Shown piece by piece: positions 1 to 7,656 of a DNA stretch of 14,993 nt; position 1 is the stretch's first letter; each line of letters opens with the position of its first letter. A program made the position numbers and the translations under genes. This DNA is from Stramenopiles sp. TOSAG23-2 (Eukaryota > Sar), in contig LT649734.1 in NCBI GenBank assembly GCA_900128395.1, forward strand, positions 1-14,993. Direction: 5' to 3'. The notes beneath the pieces were generated by a model, which was not told the DNA's origin, did not search any database, and saw nothing but the letters and a program-made list of their open reading frames with translations.

Positions 1-27
1 TAAGTGAAGGTTGTGTCTATGTTAAAT

Positions 28-99
28 CTTTTTTTCCTTCCTTTTTTTTCTTTTTTCCCCCTTTTTCCCTTTTTTTTCCCGCTTCGCGCCCCCCTTTTA
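28..99. repeat. Polypyrimidine tract
   Basis: The + strand is almost only C and T for about 70 bases, broken by a few G around the GCTTCGCG word at 81-88. It contains mirror-like runs such as CCC-T8-CCC. Such tracts can form triplex DNA or exclude nucleosomes; that role is inference. It lies about 360 bases upstream of the first gene, so it may belong to that gene's promoter or to a gene beyond the left edge. Confidence 0.6.
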
Positions 100-101
100 C
101 A

Positions 102-164
102 CTGGCCAAAGCCGGCCCAGGGCAGGCCCAGCAGGCCTGGGCAGGCCCAAGGAGCGTAGCGAGG
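102..164. repeat. GC-rich palindromic island with an 11-bp direct repeat
   Basis: This is a short GC-rich block in very AT-rich surroundings. GGGCAGGCCCA occurs twice (120-130 and 139-149, period 19). GCCCAG (126-131) and CTGGGC (137-142) form a small hairpin around a 5-base loop. It ends with GGAGCGTAGCGAGG. It resembles the CTGG/CCAG-rich blocks in other 5' regions of this window (2757-2925, 5743-5800, 8191-8300, 14521-14550). Confidence 0.6.
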
Positions 165-459
165 TTTATTATTTTTTTTATTATTTATTAGTCTATAGAT
201 ATTACAGGTATACCAGTAGTTATAATAAAATAATAATAATAAATAATAATAAATAATAAATAAAGAATAATAAACTGGGGAGCTTATATATAATTATAAT
301 ATTATAATAACAATTTTTCTTCAAGACACTTTTACCATTTATTTCTTCCAATATAATAACATATATATTTTAGATTTTAGCTAATCACCTTATGTCGCAA
401 ATAAAACGGCTGTTTAAGTTCATCTTCTTAGAGTTTTGTGTCATAGTAAGACTATCAAA
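165..459 (+). other. AT-rich 5' region of the first gene
   Basis: Non-coding. It holds imperfect ATT and AAT trinucleotide runs (about 165-190 and 224-275) that could fold back on each other, then AT-rich sequence. No clear TATA box could be singled out. The bases just before the chosen ATG (TCAAA-ATG-A) make a good eukaryotic start context. Confidence 0.5.
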
Positions 460-1491
460 ATGAATGCACTTAATGTTGCAGTCTTTATCATATTGATAGC
501 AATAGTGGTTCATAAACACAGTAATGTAGTCGTCTATGGAGCAAACATACCAAATTCCATTAGAAGCTACAATAACAATTATAAAAATCTTAATGCAAAA
601 GCGATGGAAGATGCACTGGAACATGTTGGAATTTCACCACAAGTTTCTTCCTCTCTAATTAATGGCAATAGCAATAGTAACAATAACAACAAAGATGTTA
701 ATGAACTGTTACGTTTTTCCAAGGCTAAAGGCATTGAGTTCAATAGATTTGGTTTAGAAGGCGGTGGTAACTGTTTTGGTTTGGTTCCTAAATTATGCCA
801 CCCGTGCACCATGGAGGAGGACAATAGGGCAGGAATAGACAACTGCAATTCCGTCCGAGCTTCATGTAATCATTTGTTTTGCGAACCTTTATGTTTAAAA
901 ACAGAAATTGACTGCAAAGTATCTGGCGTTCCTGCGCCCTTTGAGGAGATAAATCAACCAGCTACTTCCGATGCTTTGTGTAGAATATTGGAAGCACATC
1001 AATGTGTTAAAGCAGGTTGTTGTAACAGTGACGATAAACTGCAAAATTATGTGGAAGAGGCAACTGTCGGTGCGCTATTTCCCAAAATGGCAATCACAAT
1101 CGAAGCTTGCAATCATAACCCAGCCGATAAAAAGGCTTCCGCAGCTTTATGTGGTGAATGTAAAGCTGCTATTGCAGGGAAAATAAAAGCTAAAGTCTAC
1201 CCAAAAGCATTAGTTTGCAATCCATTAGAAGCATATGTATCAGAACATGCACAAGATCCTGATTGTACTTGGGGGGAACGATGGTGTCCCCGAAATTACG
1301 GATTTGGTTTTCCAGGCGTCCACCCACATAAATCATTGAAGGAGGATTGCGAAGAGTTAAATAATAAACTGAAAGGAAGTTTACCTGGTGTAACTGCAAG
1401 TTTTGCAGCCACCACGGCGTGCAACTGTTTAGGATGTTGTACACCTTTTGAAAAATGTCCATTTCCAACAACAAATACCATTCGCATATAA
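460..1491 (+). CDS. Secreted cysteine-rich protein of unknown family (343 aa)
   Basis: The function is not recognised. The ATG at 460 is chosen because it begins a typical signal peptide (hydrophobic VAVFIILIAIVV at residues 6-17, likely cleavage near YGA-28) and has A at -3. The frame also runs back to a TTG at 436, an unlikely eukaryotic start. After a low-complexity Asn/Ser stretch (about residues 37-77), residues 105-333 carry all 24 cysteines, an even number suited to disulfide bonding. Two CC doublets (187-188 and 326-327) sit in similar settings, C-x4-CC and C-x-C-x2-CC, which may mark an old internal duplication. No transmembrane segment follows the signal, so an extracellular or secretory-pathway product is inferred. 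Its 3' end faces the EF-hand gene. There is no sign of frameshift or intron. Confidence 0.8.
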   Translation: MNALNVAVFIILIAIVVHKHSNVVVYGANIPNSIRSYNNNYKNLNAKAMEDALEHVGISPQVSSSLINGNSNSNNNNKDVNELLRFSKAKGIEFNRFGLEGGGNCFGLVPKLCHPCTMEEDNRAGIDNCNSVRASCNHLFCEPLCLKTEIDCKVSGVPAPFEEINQPATSDALCRILEAHQCVKAGCCNSDDKLQNYVEEATVGALFPKMAITIEACNHNPADKKASAALCGECKAAIAGKIKAKVYPKALVCNPLEAYVSEHAQDPDCTWGERWCPRNYGFGFPGVHPHKSLKEDCEELNNKLKGSLPGVTASFAATTACNCLGCCTPFEKCPFPTTNTIRI

Positions 1492-1714
1492 TAAAGCAGA
1501 ATGCGCGCATAAAAATATACGAGTATTTTATATATTAATTAAATTAAATTAAATAAATGTACGCACATATTATATTTTAAATTAAAAAATCAATTAATGC
1601 GTAAACTTTTAAATATTTTATAAATACGATATTTAATTTAAAATTAAAATTAATTTAAAAATATAAAAAATATTTAAAATATATATATATAAGAGAATTT
1701 TTTATATGCATTTG
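1492..1714. other. Convergent AT-rich gap
   Basis: Shared 3' region of two converging genes, almost pure A+T, with runs of AAATT and TTAAATT. AAGAGAATTTTTTAT at 1691-1705, just beyond the EF-hand stop codon, is the reverse complement of a 15-base word at 11546-11560 and 11686-11700. AATAAA at 1490-1495 overlaps the stop of the first gene and is too close to act as an ordinary polyadenylation signal for it. Confidence 0.5.
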
Positions 1715-2497
1715 TTATCCACGTTTTTTCCGTCGATTGCTACCAATATCATCATTCAATAAATCATCAATATCATTTCCACCACGTCGACTTTTTCTAT
1801 TATTACTAACTTTTTTCACCCCCCTTTTACCATGTTTTTCAAATTGTTTTGCCATCATTTGTCTATCATAATCACGTTTTTTCTTTAGCTTGTCTTGTAT
1901 TTCTGCATTTGTATCTTCAGAAGTTACATCAAAATCAGTATGACGATGAACATATTTACCATGTCCTTTCTGAGTATCTTCCTCGAATTTTTTCTTTAGT
2001 TTCCCTTGCCGTTGACGATGTTCACTTGCTTGCAATAATTCTAAGGATTCTCGCTCTTCTCGTGTCATATCTTTTTTATGCAAACCTTCTGTAAGTTCCC
2101 GTCTTCGAGTCGCTTTTGCACTTTCCCCCTTGTAAGCTATAGATTTCATTTTCACTCCAACTTTTTTTAACTCTCTTGCAGTATGTGTTTTTGTTTTCAT
2201 CATTCCTTTTATCCATATATTCCACGTTTTATCATCCATTTGACTGTACCTCCTATTTCGCAAAATAGCCTTCACAAATTCATCTTGTTCCAACGCATTA
2301 TTTCTATCCATATCCAATTCCTTGAAAAATTCCTTAGCAGCATCTGCACTATTTTTGTTTAAATGCGTCTCTAAAGTTAAAAACTCATCAAACGTTACTA
2401 CTCCATTGCCATTACGGTCAATATGTTTAAATAATTTTCGCAATTGTGAATGACGATCGTTGCCACCATCAAATAAGCAATCTAATATGATTCCCAT
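1715..2497 (-). CDS. EF-hand calcium-binding protein with a long basic C-terminal tail (260 aa)
   Basis: Residues 20-80 form an EF-hand pair. Loop 1 is DRNGNGVVTFDE (27-38), with canonical D1, N3, N5, T9 and E12. Loop 2 is DMDRNNALEQDE (62-73), with D1, D3, N5 and E12, but Asn replaces the usual Gly at position 6. Both should bind calcium. The rest (about 85-260) matches nothing I recognise. It is highly charged and probably helical or coiled-coil between 130 and 220, with many KKK/RRR clusters, and ends in an acidic patch (NDIDDLLNDD) followed by RRKKRG, which could be a nuclear localisation signal. It is longer than calmodulin and has two hands, not four. The start is an ATG; a TATA-like TATAAAG (2552-2558, minus strand) lies about 55 bases upstream. 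A calcium-dependent binding or regulatory role is inference. Confidence 0.85.
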   Translation of the reverse strand: MGIILDCLFDGGNDRHSQLRKLFKHIDRNGNGVVTFDEFLTLETHLNKNSADAAKEFFKELDMDRNNALEQDEFVKAILRNRRYSQMDDKTWNIWIKGMMKTKTHTARELKKVGVKMKSIAYKGESAKATRRRELTEGLHKKDMTREERESLELLQASEHRQRQGKLKKKFEEDTQKGHGKYVHRHTDFDVTSEDTNAEIQDKLKKKRDYDRQMMAKQFEKHGKRGVKKVSNNRKSRRGGNDIDDLLNDDIGSNRRKKRG

Positions 2498-2551
2498 TAT
2501 TCATATAATACAATCTTGATAGTCGACAAAACGGTCTAACCCCTAATAAAC

Positions 2552-2558
2552 TTTATAT
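2552..2558 (-). promoter_or_regulatory. TATA-like box of the EF-hand gene
   Basis: TATAAAG on the minus strand, about 55 bases upstream of the ATG at 2497. In such AT-rich DNA this could be chance. Confidence 0.3.
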
Positions 2559-2692
2559 TTCCTCTATCCTGGCGCTATTATATACGATACTACTTATGTA
2601 ATGGTTCTGTTACAAGTATTATTATATATCTATTTAGTAGTAGCTATTAAGCTGGCTTAATAATAACAGTATTCTGGTATATTATTACAAGG

Positions 2693-2719
2693 GTAGTACC
2701 ATAGGTATGCTGGTACTAC
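2693..2719. repeat. 9-bp inverted repeat
   Basis: GTAGTACCA (2693-2701) and TGGTACTAC (2711-2719) are exact reverse complements around a 9-base spacer. It lies in the divergent gap, about 200 bases upstream of the EF-hand gene. It could be a dimeric factor site or a hairpin. Confidence 0.6.
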
Positions 2720-2756
2720 ATGAACTATTAGCATCTAATATTTATTTGCTTCTTCT

Positions 2757-2925
2757 CTGGGCTCTTGGCACGGACTGATGATGTACTCTGGCAAGCTGGC
2801 AAGCCGCAAGCCCAGCAAGCCAGCATAGAGGCTAGCCAGGCTAGACGACGACTAACCAGCTAACAACCAGCTAACTTTACTAGCCAGGGAGCTAGCCTGG
2901 CTAGCTACTTAATAAACTCTATCAT
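2757..2925. repeat. GC-rich island of CTGGC/GCTAG repeats and palindromes in a divergent promoter
   Basis: CTGGCAAG occurs twice around 2788-2803. AACCAGCTAAC is tandemly duplicated (2854-2864 and 2865-2875). GCTAGCCAGGCTAG (2831-2844) is the exact reverse complement of 2892-2905. AGCTAGCC-T-GGCTAGCT (2890-2906) is itself a near-perfect palindrome. The block stands out from its AT-rich surroundings and lies between the 5' ends of the EF-hand gene and the gene at 3115. Confidence 0.65.
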
Positions 2926-3041
2926 CATCCTATCATATCTGGCATCTCTGGCTATGCCAGTATGGTATTATTAATAATTTTTTTTATATAATAGTAAGAA
3001 ACTTAATAAAACAATCGTGGACGTATGTACTGAACAAAGTT

Positions 3042-3058
3042 TATATATGCGGCACGTG
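3042..3058 (+). promoter_or_regulatory. Candidate promoter: TATA-like box plus CACGTG
   Basis: TATATATG (3042-3049) and the palindrome CACGTG (3053-3058) lie 57-73 bases upstream of the ATG at 3115. CACGTG is the classic core of bHLH and bZIP factor sites (E-box/G-box). Its use here is inference. Confidence 0.35.
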
Positions 3059-3114
3059 GTTCATCACTTTACGTTCCTCTTCCTACAATAGTTTAAGAAA
3101 GCACTAGAAAAAGA

Positions 3115-3753
3115 ATGAAATGTATATACAGCCAACCACACAGTTACACTAGAAAGGCATTATTGTTAAATAAATATTGTTTTAGGACATTGTATAGTTA
3201 CGTTTTTATTCTGCTTATATTTTTACTAACTTATAGTATTCATAACATTAGCTTTGTATTATGTATTGAGGATCCCGGCGATCCATCTTTGATTGATTGT
3301 GATCGCCATGGATTATGTATGAAAATAGCGCATATGTCGAAGAGAGAGGCAGCTTTGTGCGATCAACAGCATGATTGTATAACACCATTTAAACCCGATT
3401 GTGCAAATGATCAAAAATTATCGAATGACTATTACTGTAATGCTGCAGATTGTATTGAAATAGAAGCTTTAGTGAAAACAAATGAAAAAGATTGCGGAAA
3501 ATGGTTTGCAAGAAGCAATTTAACCCCAGACGATCGATTAAATACATATATATCAAATCCAACAAGTGATGTTCTTGGGCAGGCAAGTAAAAGGATCGGA
3601 AAAGAAAGACTTGGGCAAATATGGTATCATGCTGCAAATGGATTTAGACCTCCACTTCAAAAAGGTTCAAATTTTGCAAAAAATGTGCAACAACATTTTA
3701 GTAATGGAATGAATCAAGTGTCTAATCTTTTTGGCAATCTAAGACGTATATAA
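3115..3753 (+). CDS. Putative secreted or signal-anchored small cysteine-containing protein (212 aa)
   Basis: The function is not recognised. There is a basic N-terminus, then a strong hydrophobic segment (about residues 28-49, YVFILLIFLLTYSIHNISFVLC) that is either a late signal peptide or a membrane anchor. The part after it has eight cysteines, all within about residues 55-130 and often preceded by Asp (five DC pairs: IDC, HDC, PDC, ADC, KDC), which suggests a disulfide-bonded domain. The C-terminal third is Cys-free, amphipathic and rich in Asn, Gln and Phe. The ATG is the only Met before the hydrophobic segment, so the start is well supported. It could be a distant analogue of the Cys-rich protein at 460-1491, but no alignment can be seen by eye. 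Confidence 0.75.
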   Translation: MKCIYSQPHSYTRKALLLNKYCFRTLYSYVFILLIFLLTYSIHNISFVLCIEDPGDPSLIDCDRHGLCMKIAHMSKREAALCDQQHDCITPFKPDCANDQKLSNDYYCNAADCIEIEALVKTNEKDCGKWFARSNLTPDDRLNTYISNPTSDVLGQASKRIGKERLGQIWYHAANGFRPPLQKGSNFAKNVQQHFSNGMNQVSNLFGNLRRI

Positions 3754-4372
3754 AATTATTATTTTTTAGAATCTCTACCGTCTACACCACTGTTGTAATT
3801 TATTTTAACAATATACGAGAAACAATTTTTATATGTGGAAAAATATTCCCGGTTTATCTGAGTGTGAGGGAGCTTCCAAGGGACAAATAAAATTGTATTA
3901 TACTAATAAGTACAAATTACACATATTTTACTATCAAACCTCGTGCATTATAATTCCTATAGTTCCTGATCTAGATCTTGCAAAAATTATGAAGTTGTTT
4001 TTTTGGAAAATAATTATTAGAATTTTTATTTGTGGACATTTTTTTTATTTTATTTTATAATCAAATACAAAAGAGAATCTTTGTTTTAATCCAAGGAAGA
4101 TTCCAAATCTCTGGTCTAAGTACGGAGTAGTCGTGTAAAGTTAAATTATATGTGCGTGTGTGTGATGTATAATATAAAAAAGTCCTAGCTCAAAAAACCG
4201 AGTCATCATTCTATGCATATATCAATGATATAAGGTACATGTGTGTACATCATATATTACTAATACGCGCGTATAAAACGTATATTTTAATTTTTTACGT
4301 ATTTCACACACTAGCACACTACATATCCCTTCCTATAAGTGAAAAAGAAAAAAAATTGCAAAGAGATTGATA
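3754..4372. other. Convergent AT-rich gap
   Basis: Non-coding as far as can be seen. A 75-codon open frame at 3833-4060 is judged spurious. The gap holds a short GT run (about 4150-4164) and ACGCGCGTATAAAACG near 4264. No hairpin or repeat with clear meaning was found. Confidence 0.45.
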
Positions 4373-5269
4373 TTATATTTTTCGGTGTATAAAAACCGTC
4401 GCATGTCCCCAACTCATTGGATGGCTTTCATGTTCTAAAACTTTCCAATTTTCAGATGGTAATTTTCTAGTAAACGTGATAAAAAATGTTCCAGAAGGGC
4501 ACGATTCAGAATTTTCAGCTAATTTTTTCATCAAGTTATCATCAAAGCATGTTGAATTTGCAAAAATGCAAGTTGCATCTGACCAATCTAACAAAGTTGC
4601 ATCACCTTTAGTGAACGTTACTTTGGTTTTGGCTTTTTTATCAGAAAGCAATGGAACAATCTTTTCTTCCCATACTGCTTGAATTTGTAAAGATATTTTA
4701 AACAATCCATCTAGTATTTCAATTCCTTTCACTTCATCAAAATCATGCAATAAAGCAGCTGCTAATGCTGGTTTCCCTGTTCCACTACCAATATCGTAAA
4801 AGATTCCACCGCTATCTTGCAATCCCCCATATTTGTTTATAACTTTTTCCATTGCGACTGCAAATGAATTAAATGATATTTCGCCATATACTAATGTTCC
4901 ACGTTGATCGTTTTTTTCCAAACGTTCGTTTGTAGATGCATTTTTACCAACTTTTGTAGGGTGATCTTTAACTAAAAGTTCATAAAGTTTAAAACGTTTT
5001 GGTATGGATTCAAGTGTTAATTTACCTAATTCATGATACGTAGCAATTGTTACATCATCGTTTTTATTACCGCTGTTGTTATCATCAGTACTATTATTGA
5101 CTTCTCCGTTCGCTTCGTCTTCCTTATTTCTTTGATTTTCAATGTTATTCATTTTCATCTTCATAGATAGTGTTGCTATTTCATTAGTAGTACTTAAGTC
5201 AGGTTTTAATTCTTCATTATTATTATTATTATTATTAGCAATATCTTGATTGTTTATAATTGCAGACAT
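4373..5269 (-). CDS. DOT1-like SAM-dependent methyltransferase (298 aa)
   Basis: Class I methyltransferase with DOT1-family landmarks in the right order: LVYGE (126-130), SAM-binding FYDIGSGTGK (157-166), the post-I acidic GIEI (182-185), FANSTCF (236-242) where DOT1 has its NNFAF motif, and MSWG (285-288) near the end. DOT1 enzymes methylate histone H3 lysine 79; whether this short protist form acts on histones is unknown. Residues 1-75 are low complexity (Asn run encoded by ATT repeats at about 5217-5240, then acidic/Asn-rich), so the folded part is about 220 residues, shorter than yeast or human DOT1 cores. There is no obvious lysine-rich nucleosome-binding tail. The ATG at 5269 is preceded within two bases by a TA run that grades into a GT/CA microsatellite. 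The 5' end faces the secreted-protein gene at 5939. Confidence 0.82.
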   Translation of the reverse strand: MSAIINNQDIANNNNNNNEELKPDLSTTNEIATLSMKMKMNNIENQRNKEDEANGEVNNSTDDNNSGNKNDDVTIATYHELGKLTLESIPKRFKLYELLVKDHPTKVGKNASTNERLEKNDQRGTLVYGEISFNSFAVAMEKVINKYGGLQDSGGIFYDIGSGTGKPALAAALLHDFDEVKGIEILDGLFKISLQIQAVWEEKIVPLLSDKKAKTKVTFTKGDATLLDWSDATCIFANSTCFDDNLMKKLAENSESCPSGTFFITFTRKLPSENWKVLEHESHPMSWGHATVFIHRKI

Positions 5270-5271
5270 AC

Positions 5272-5297
5272 TATATATATGTGTGTGTGTGTGTGTG
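5272..5297. repeat. TA/GT compound microsatellite in the DOT1-like 5' leader
   Basis: (TA)n changes into (GT)n directly upstream of the minus-strand ATG at 5269, leaving two bases between. A run of this kind is length-variable by slippage and would sit in the 5' UTR or core promoter. Confidence 0.8.
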
Positions 5298-5444
5298 CCT
5301 GTTTTGTCTTATTTACAGTCTATTGCTCCAAAAGTTGAAAAAATCCTAAATTGTTTCTATAATTTCAACATGTATCTATCTATCTATTTTTTCTTAATAA
5401 TTGAAATAATTCTAGAATATAATATTGATATAACAACAAGATAT

Positions 5445-5820
5445 TATAGTTTGGCCACCACACCACACCACCACCCAGACCACAGTTGGCTGCTTTTTTT
5501 AGAGCTCCTCTCTAGCTTTTTTTGCCATCATCCAGTTTGGTGCTTTTATTATTAAATTTATACGAGAATTATATAGTACTGTACTGTACTAGTAGTCGTC
5601 TACTCAAGTTAATCTGGCTGGTATATTATAGTATACGGGATTTTATAGTTAGAAAAAAAGAAAAAAAGGAGGTAATGAGGAGGGAGATAAGGAGTACATC
5701 TGTACAAAACGAGGCGCCAGTATGTGACATAGCATGGCCCTAATAAAAGCAGGCGGGCTGGTCTGGTGGCGAGATACATACAGTACTGTACAGCACTCTA
5801 CGCGTACTTGGTACAATTTT
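5445..5820. promoter_or_regulatory. Central part of the divergent gap, with G+C-richer blocks and GTACTG words
   Basis: It contains CCACACCACACCACCACCC near 5457-5478, GTACT repeated three times in tandem (5576-5590), a CAGG/CTGG-rich block (5743-5775) and GTACTGTACAG (5783-5793). It lies between the 5' ends of the DOT1-like gene and the gene at 5939, so it probably contains both promoters. The short open frames crossing it have no protein-like features. Confidence 0.4.
5783..5793 (+). promoter_or_regulatory. GTACTGTACAG element, copy 1
   Basis: Exact 11-mer made of overlapping palindromes CAGTACTG and CTGTACAG, 145 bases upstream of the ATG at 5939. The same word occurs upstream of the mS38-like gene and of RAD52. 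A variant (TACTGTAC twice) lies at 5577-5589. Confidence 0.45.
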
Positions 5821-5922
5821 TTTTTTTTATTTATAATATGATACAAAATGATTTATACATGTATTTATATTTATAGACAACTACATACAGATTCAAAAGA
5901 AATACAAAAAAATTGAAGAGAC

Positions 5923-5936
5923 TATATATATATATA
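5923..5936. repeat. (TA)7 run immediately before a start codon
   Basis: Seven TA units end two bases before the ATG at 5939. Similar runs abut the starts at 5269, 8046 and 9837. Confidence 0.7.
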
Positions 5937-5938
5937 GA

Positions 5939-7228
5939 ATGACGCAATTATACTCATTATTATCTTACTATTTTAGATCTGTTCTATACTGTATTGTTAT
6001 CAATATCATACTTTCAATACAATTAATAGATTGTGCATTGCCACCAGAAGATGAACAATATATAAAAGATCGTACCTTTGCTGCCATTAGTTTAAAAAAT
6101 TTACAAGGACGTTTTGTATTTGATGGGGAGCAATATGATCCTGTATGTAATTGCAAGCCCCCTGTCCCTGATCATAGTAAAAAGTGTTACCCGTCGAAAG
6201 TAACTATAACGAAAAAAGCACCATTTCCAGGAGCGTTAATACCTGGACGCCTTATTATAGATGGGAATAATTTAAGGAAACTAATAGGGGATCCTATGGA
6301 TTTAAAAATGGCCAATAAATATAAACATTTTGGATCTGATATAGATGGACGTTCGTCTGATGAAATATTTGGTGTATGGGGTGGTGAATTTGGGCAAATG
6401 ATTTTAATGCTCGCAGTCATGGAAAAGGAGAATTTAGCTAAATTAGGAGTGCCGTTGAATCCAGCACAGGTATCTATGGGAATTTTAAATTATATTAAAG
6501 TATGTGCTCATAAACGACAATATTTTTATTACCACACAGATACTGACGCTGCTGCATTTGTGGAAAATGAATTGGATGAAGGTGATATTGATGTTACTAA
6601 TCCTCCAGAAAAATATAAATCAAGGTTGATGAAAATTTTGATTAAACCTGAAAGTGTTGGTTGTCGCCATCTTAAAATGATCATGTTACATCCGAAACAA
6701 TATGAAACACGTAAAAGTTTAATCGAAGATGCTTTAAGAAATTTTTACAGATTATTGTGGGATGCGGGGAGTGAAGTGCGTGACAAAATAAAATATTACG
6801 TATTGCATGCACCAAAAGTAAATGGGATGCCAAATGAAGTTGGTTGGGTCGATTTTAAGGTAGGGGATATATGTTCAGAAGAAGGTCTATTTCCTTTATT
6901 TCCACCATGGTCAAATGGCGTGTCTTTATATGTTAACCATCCACAAGTTGTTAAAACATTCCATCAAAATGTAGCGTTAGGGATCAAATCTGCTTCAGGT
7001 GGTCTAGATGATTCTGGAGTTTTGCATAAGAAAGTTATTGAAATGTATGACAAGTGGGATGCAAAAACAAAAGAATTGTTACCAGAGTTATCAGGTCTGC
7101 CTGTATTCGAGGTTTTAATAGAATCTGATTACCCAGAAACTGAAGCTCCGGAAGCAGGAACAGAAGATGAAGATGCACCAGTGGATAAAGATTTTTATAA
7201 AGTTGGGGCTTTAAAAAATGATAAATAA
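5939..7228 (+). CDS. Large secreted protein of unknown family (429 aa)
   Basis: The function is not recognised. The N-terminus carries a signal peptide (hydrophobic residues 14-30, likely cleavage after DCA-33). The mature part has a short Cys cluster (C70, C72, C83), then a globular region with conserved-looking motifs: FGVWGGEFGQM (144-154), VCAHKRQYFYYHTDTDAA (188-205), GCRHLKMIMLHPKQY (241-255), FYRLLWDAG (269-277) and LFPLFPPWSNG (317-327). The His/Asp-rich YYHTDTD and GCRH segments could bind a metal; that is a guess. The tail (about 397-418) is strongly acidic. There is no second hydrophobic segment, so a soluble secreted or secretory-compartment protein is likely. The ATG follows a (TA)7 run by two bases. 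The stop codon lies in an 11-base repeat flanking two hairpins. Confidence 0.85.
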   Translation: MTQLYSLLSYYFRSVLYCIVINIILSIQLIDCALPPEDEQYIKDRTFAAISLKNLQGRFVFDGEQYDPVCNCKPPVPDHSKKCYPSKVTITKKAPFPGALIPGRLIIDGNNLRKLIGDPMDLKMANKYKHFGSDIDGRSSDEIFGVWGGEFGQMILMLAVMEKENLAKLGVPLNPAQVSMGILNYIKVCAHKRQYFYYHTDTDAAAFVENELDEGDIDVTNPPEKYKSRLMKILIKPESVGCRHLKMIMLHPKQYETRKSLIEDALRNFYRLLWDAGSEVRDKIKYYVLHAPKVNGMPNEVGWVDFKVGDICSEEGLFPLFPPWSNGVSLYVNHPQVVKTFHQNVALGIKSASGGLDDSGVLHKKVIEMYDKWDAKTKELLPELSGLPVFEVLIESDYPETEAPEAGTEDEDAPVDKDFYKVGALKNDK

Positions 7229-7305
7229 CAAGAGGATACGGATCTTTCCAGCAAGCTGGAAATCTCAGCTGCGAAGACTCTGCGCTTGCCAGAGTAACAA
7301 GAGGA
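7226..7305 (+). repeat. Two hairpins between 11-bp direct repeats at the stop codon
   Basis: TAACAAGAGGA occurs at 7226-7236 (beginning with the TAA stop of the gene at 5939) and again at 7295-7305. Between them lie a palindrome TTTCCAGC-AA-GCTGGAAA (7245-7262) and a second stem ACTCTG/CAGAGT (7277-7282 with 7290-7295). This could be a 3'-end or processing element, or a small insertion with a duplicated flank. Confidence 0.55.
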
Positions 7306-7656
7306 GGTGCAGAGGATAGTGGTGTATTCATATATATACAAATGATGTTTAAAATCTAAAGAGTTATAATAATTTTTCTTTCCGTGGAAAATAATACGCT
7401 CAATATACTCAATCTCAGGAATAATATATAATGTTAATTGTATCATATTACGAACTTCGTACGTAATTCGGTATTTTATATATATTTTACTATATATATA
7501 TATATATCAATATATATCATATTATATCAAATATATTATACGTGTCGCACGCATCATTATAAATATTTATTTTCGTACGAACAATATATTCACTAGACAT
7601 AAAACAAAACACACTCTATCTAAATGTCAATATAATATACGTACTTCGTATTATTT
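7306..7656. other. Convergent AT-rich gap
   Basis: No gene seen. It contains a TA run (7491-7507) and several CGTACG/TTCGTACGAA-type palindromic words (near 7450, 7575 and 7640). Confidence 0.45.

Noticed and set aside
971-1510. Open frames on both strands overlapping the first secreted protein
   Set aside because: Shadows of the real coding frame, which has a signal peptide and regular cysteine pattern.
2776-2860. C/D-box snoRNA suggested by TGATGAT at 2778
   Set aside because: No CTGA D box with a terminal stem at a suitable distance.
3833-4060. 75-codon open frame on + strand in a convergent gap
   Set aside because: AT-rich hydrophobic composition (Ile/Phe/Lys), no domain, no signal typical of the neighbours, and length within chance for such DNA.
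5250-5846. Short open frames in the divergent gap
   Set aside because: They run through a GT microsatellite and low-complexity DNA and have no protein-like features.
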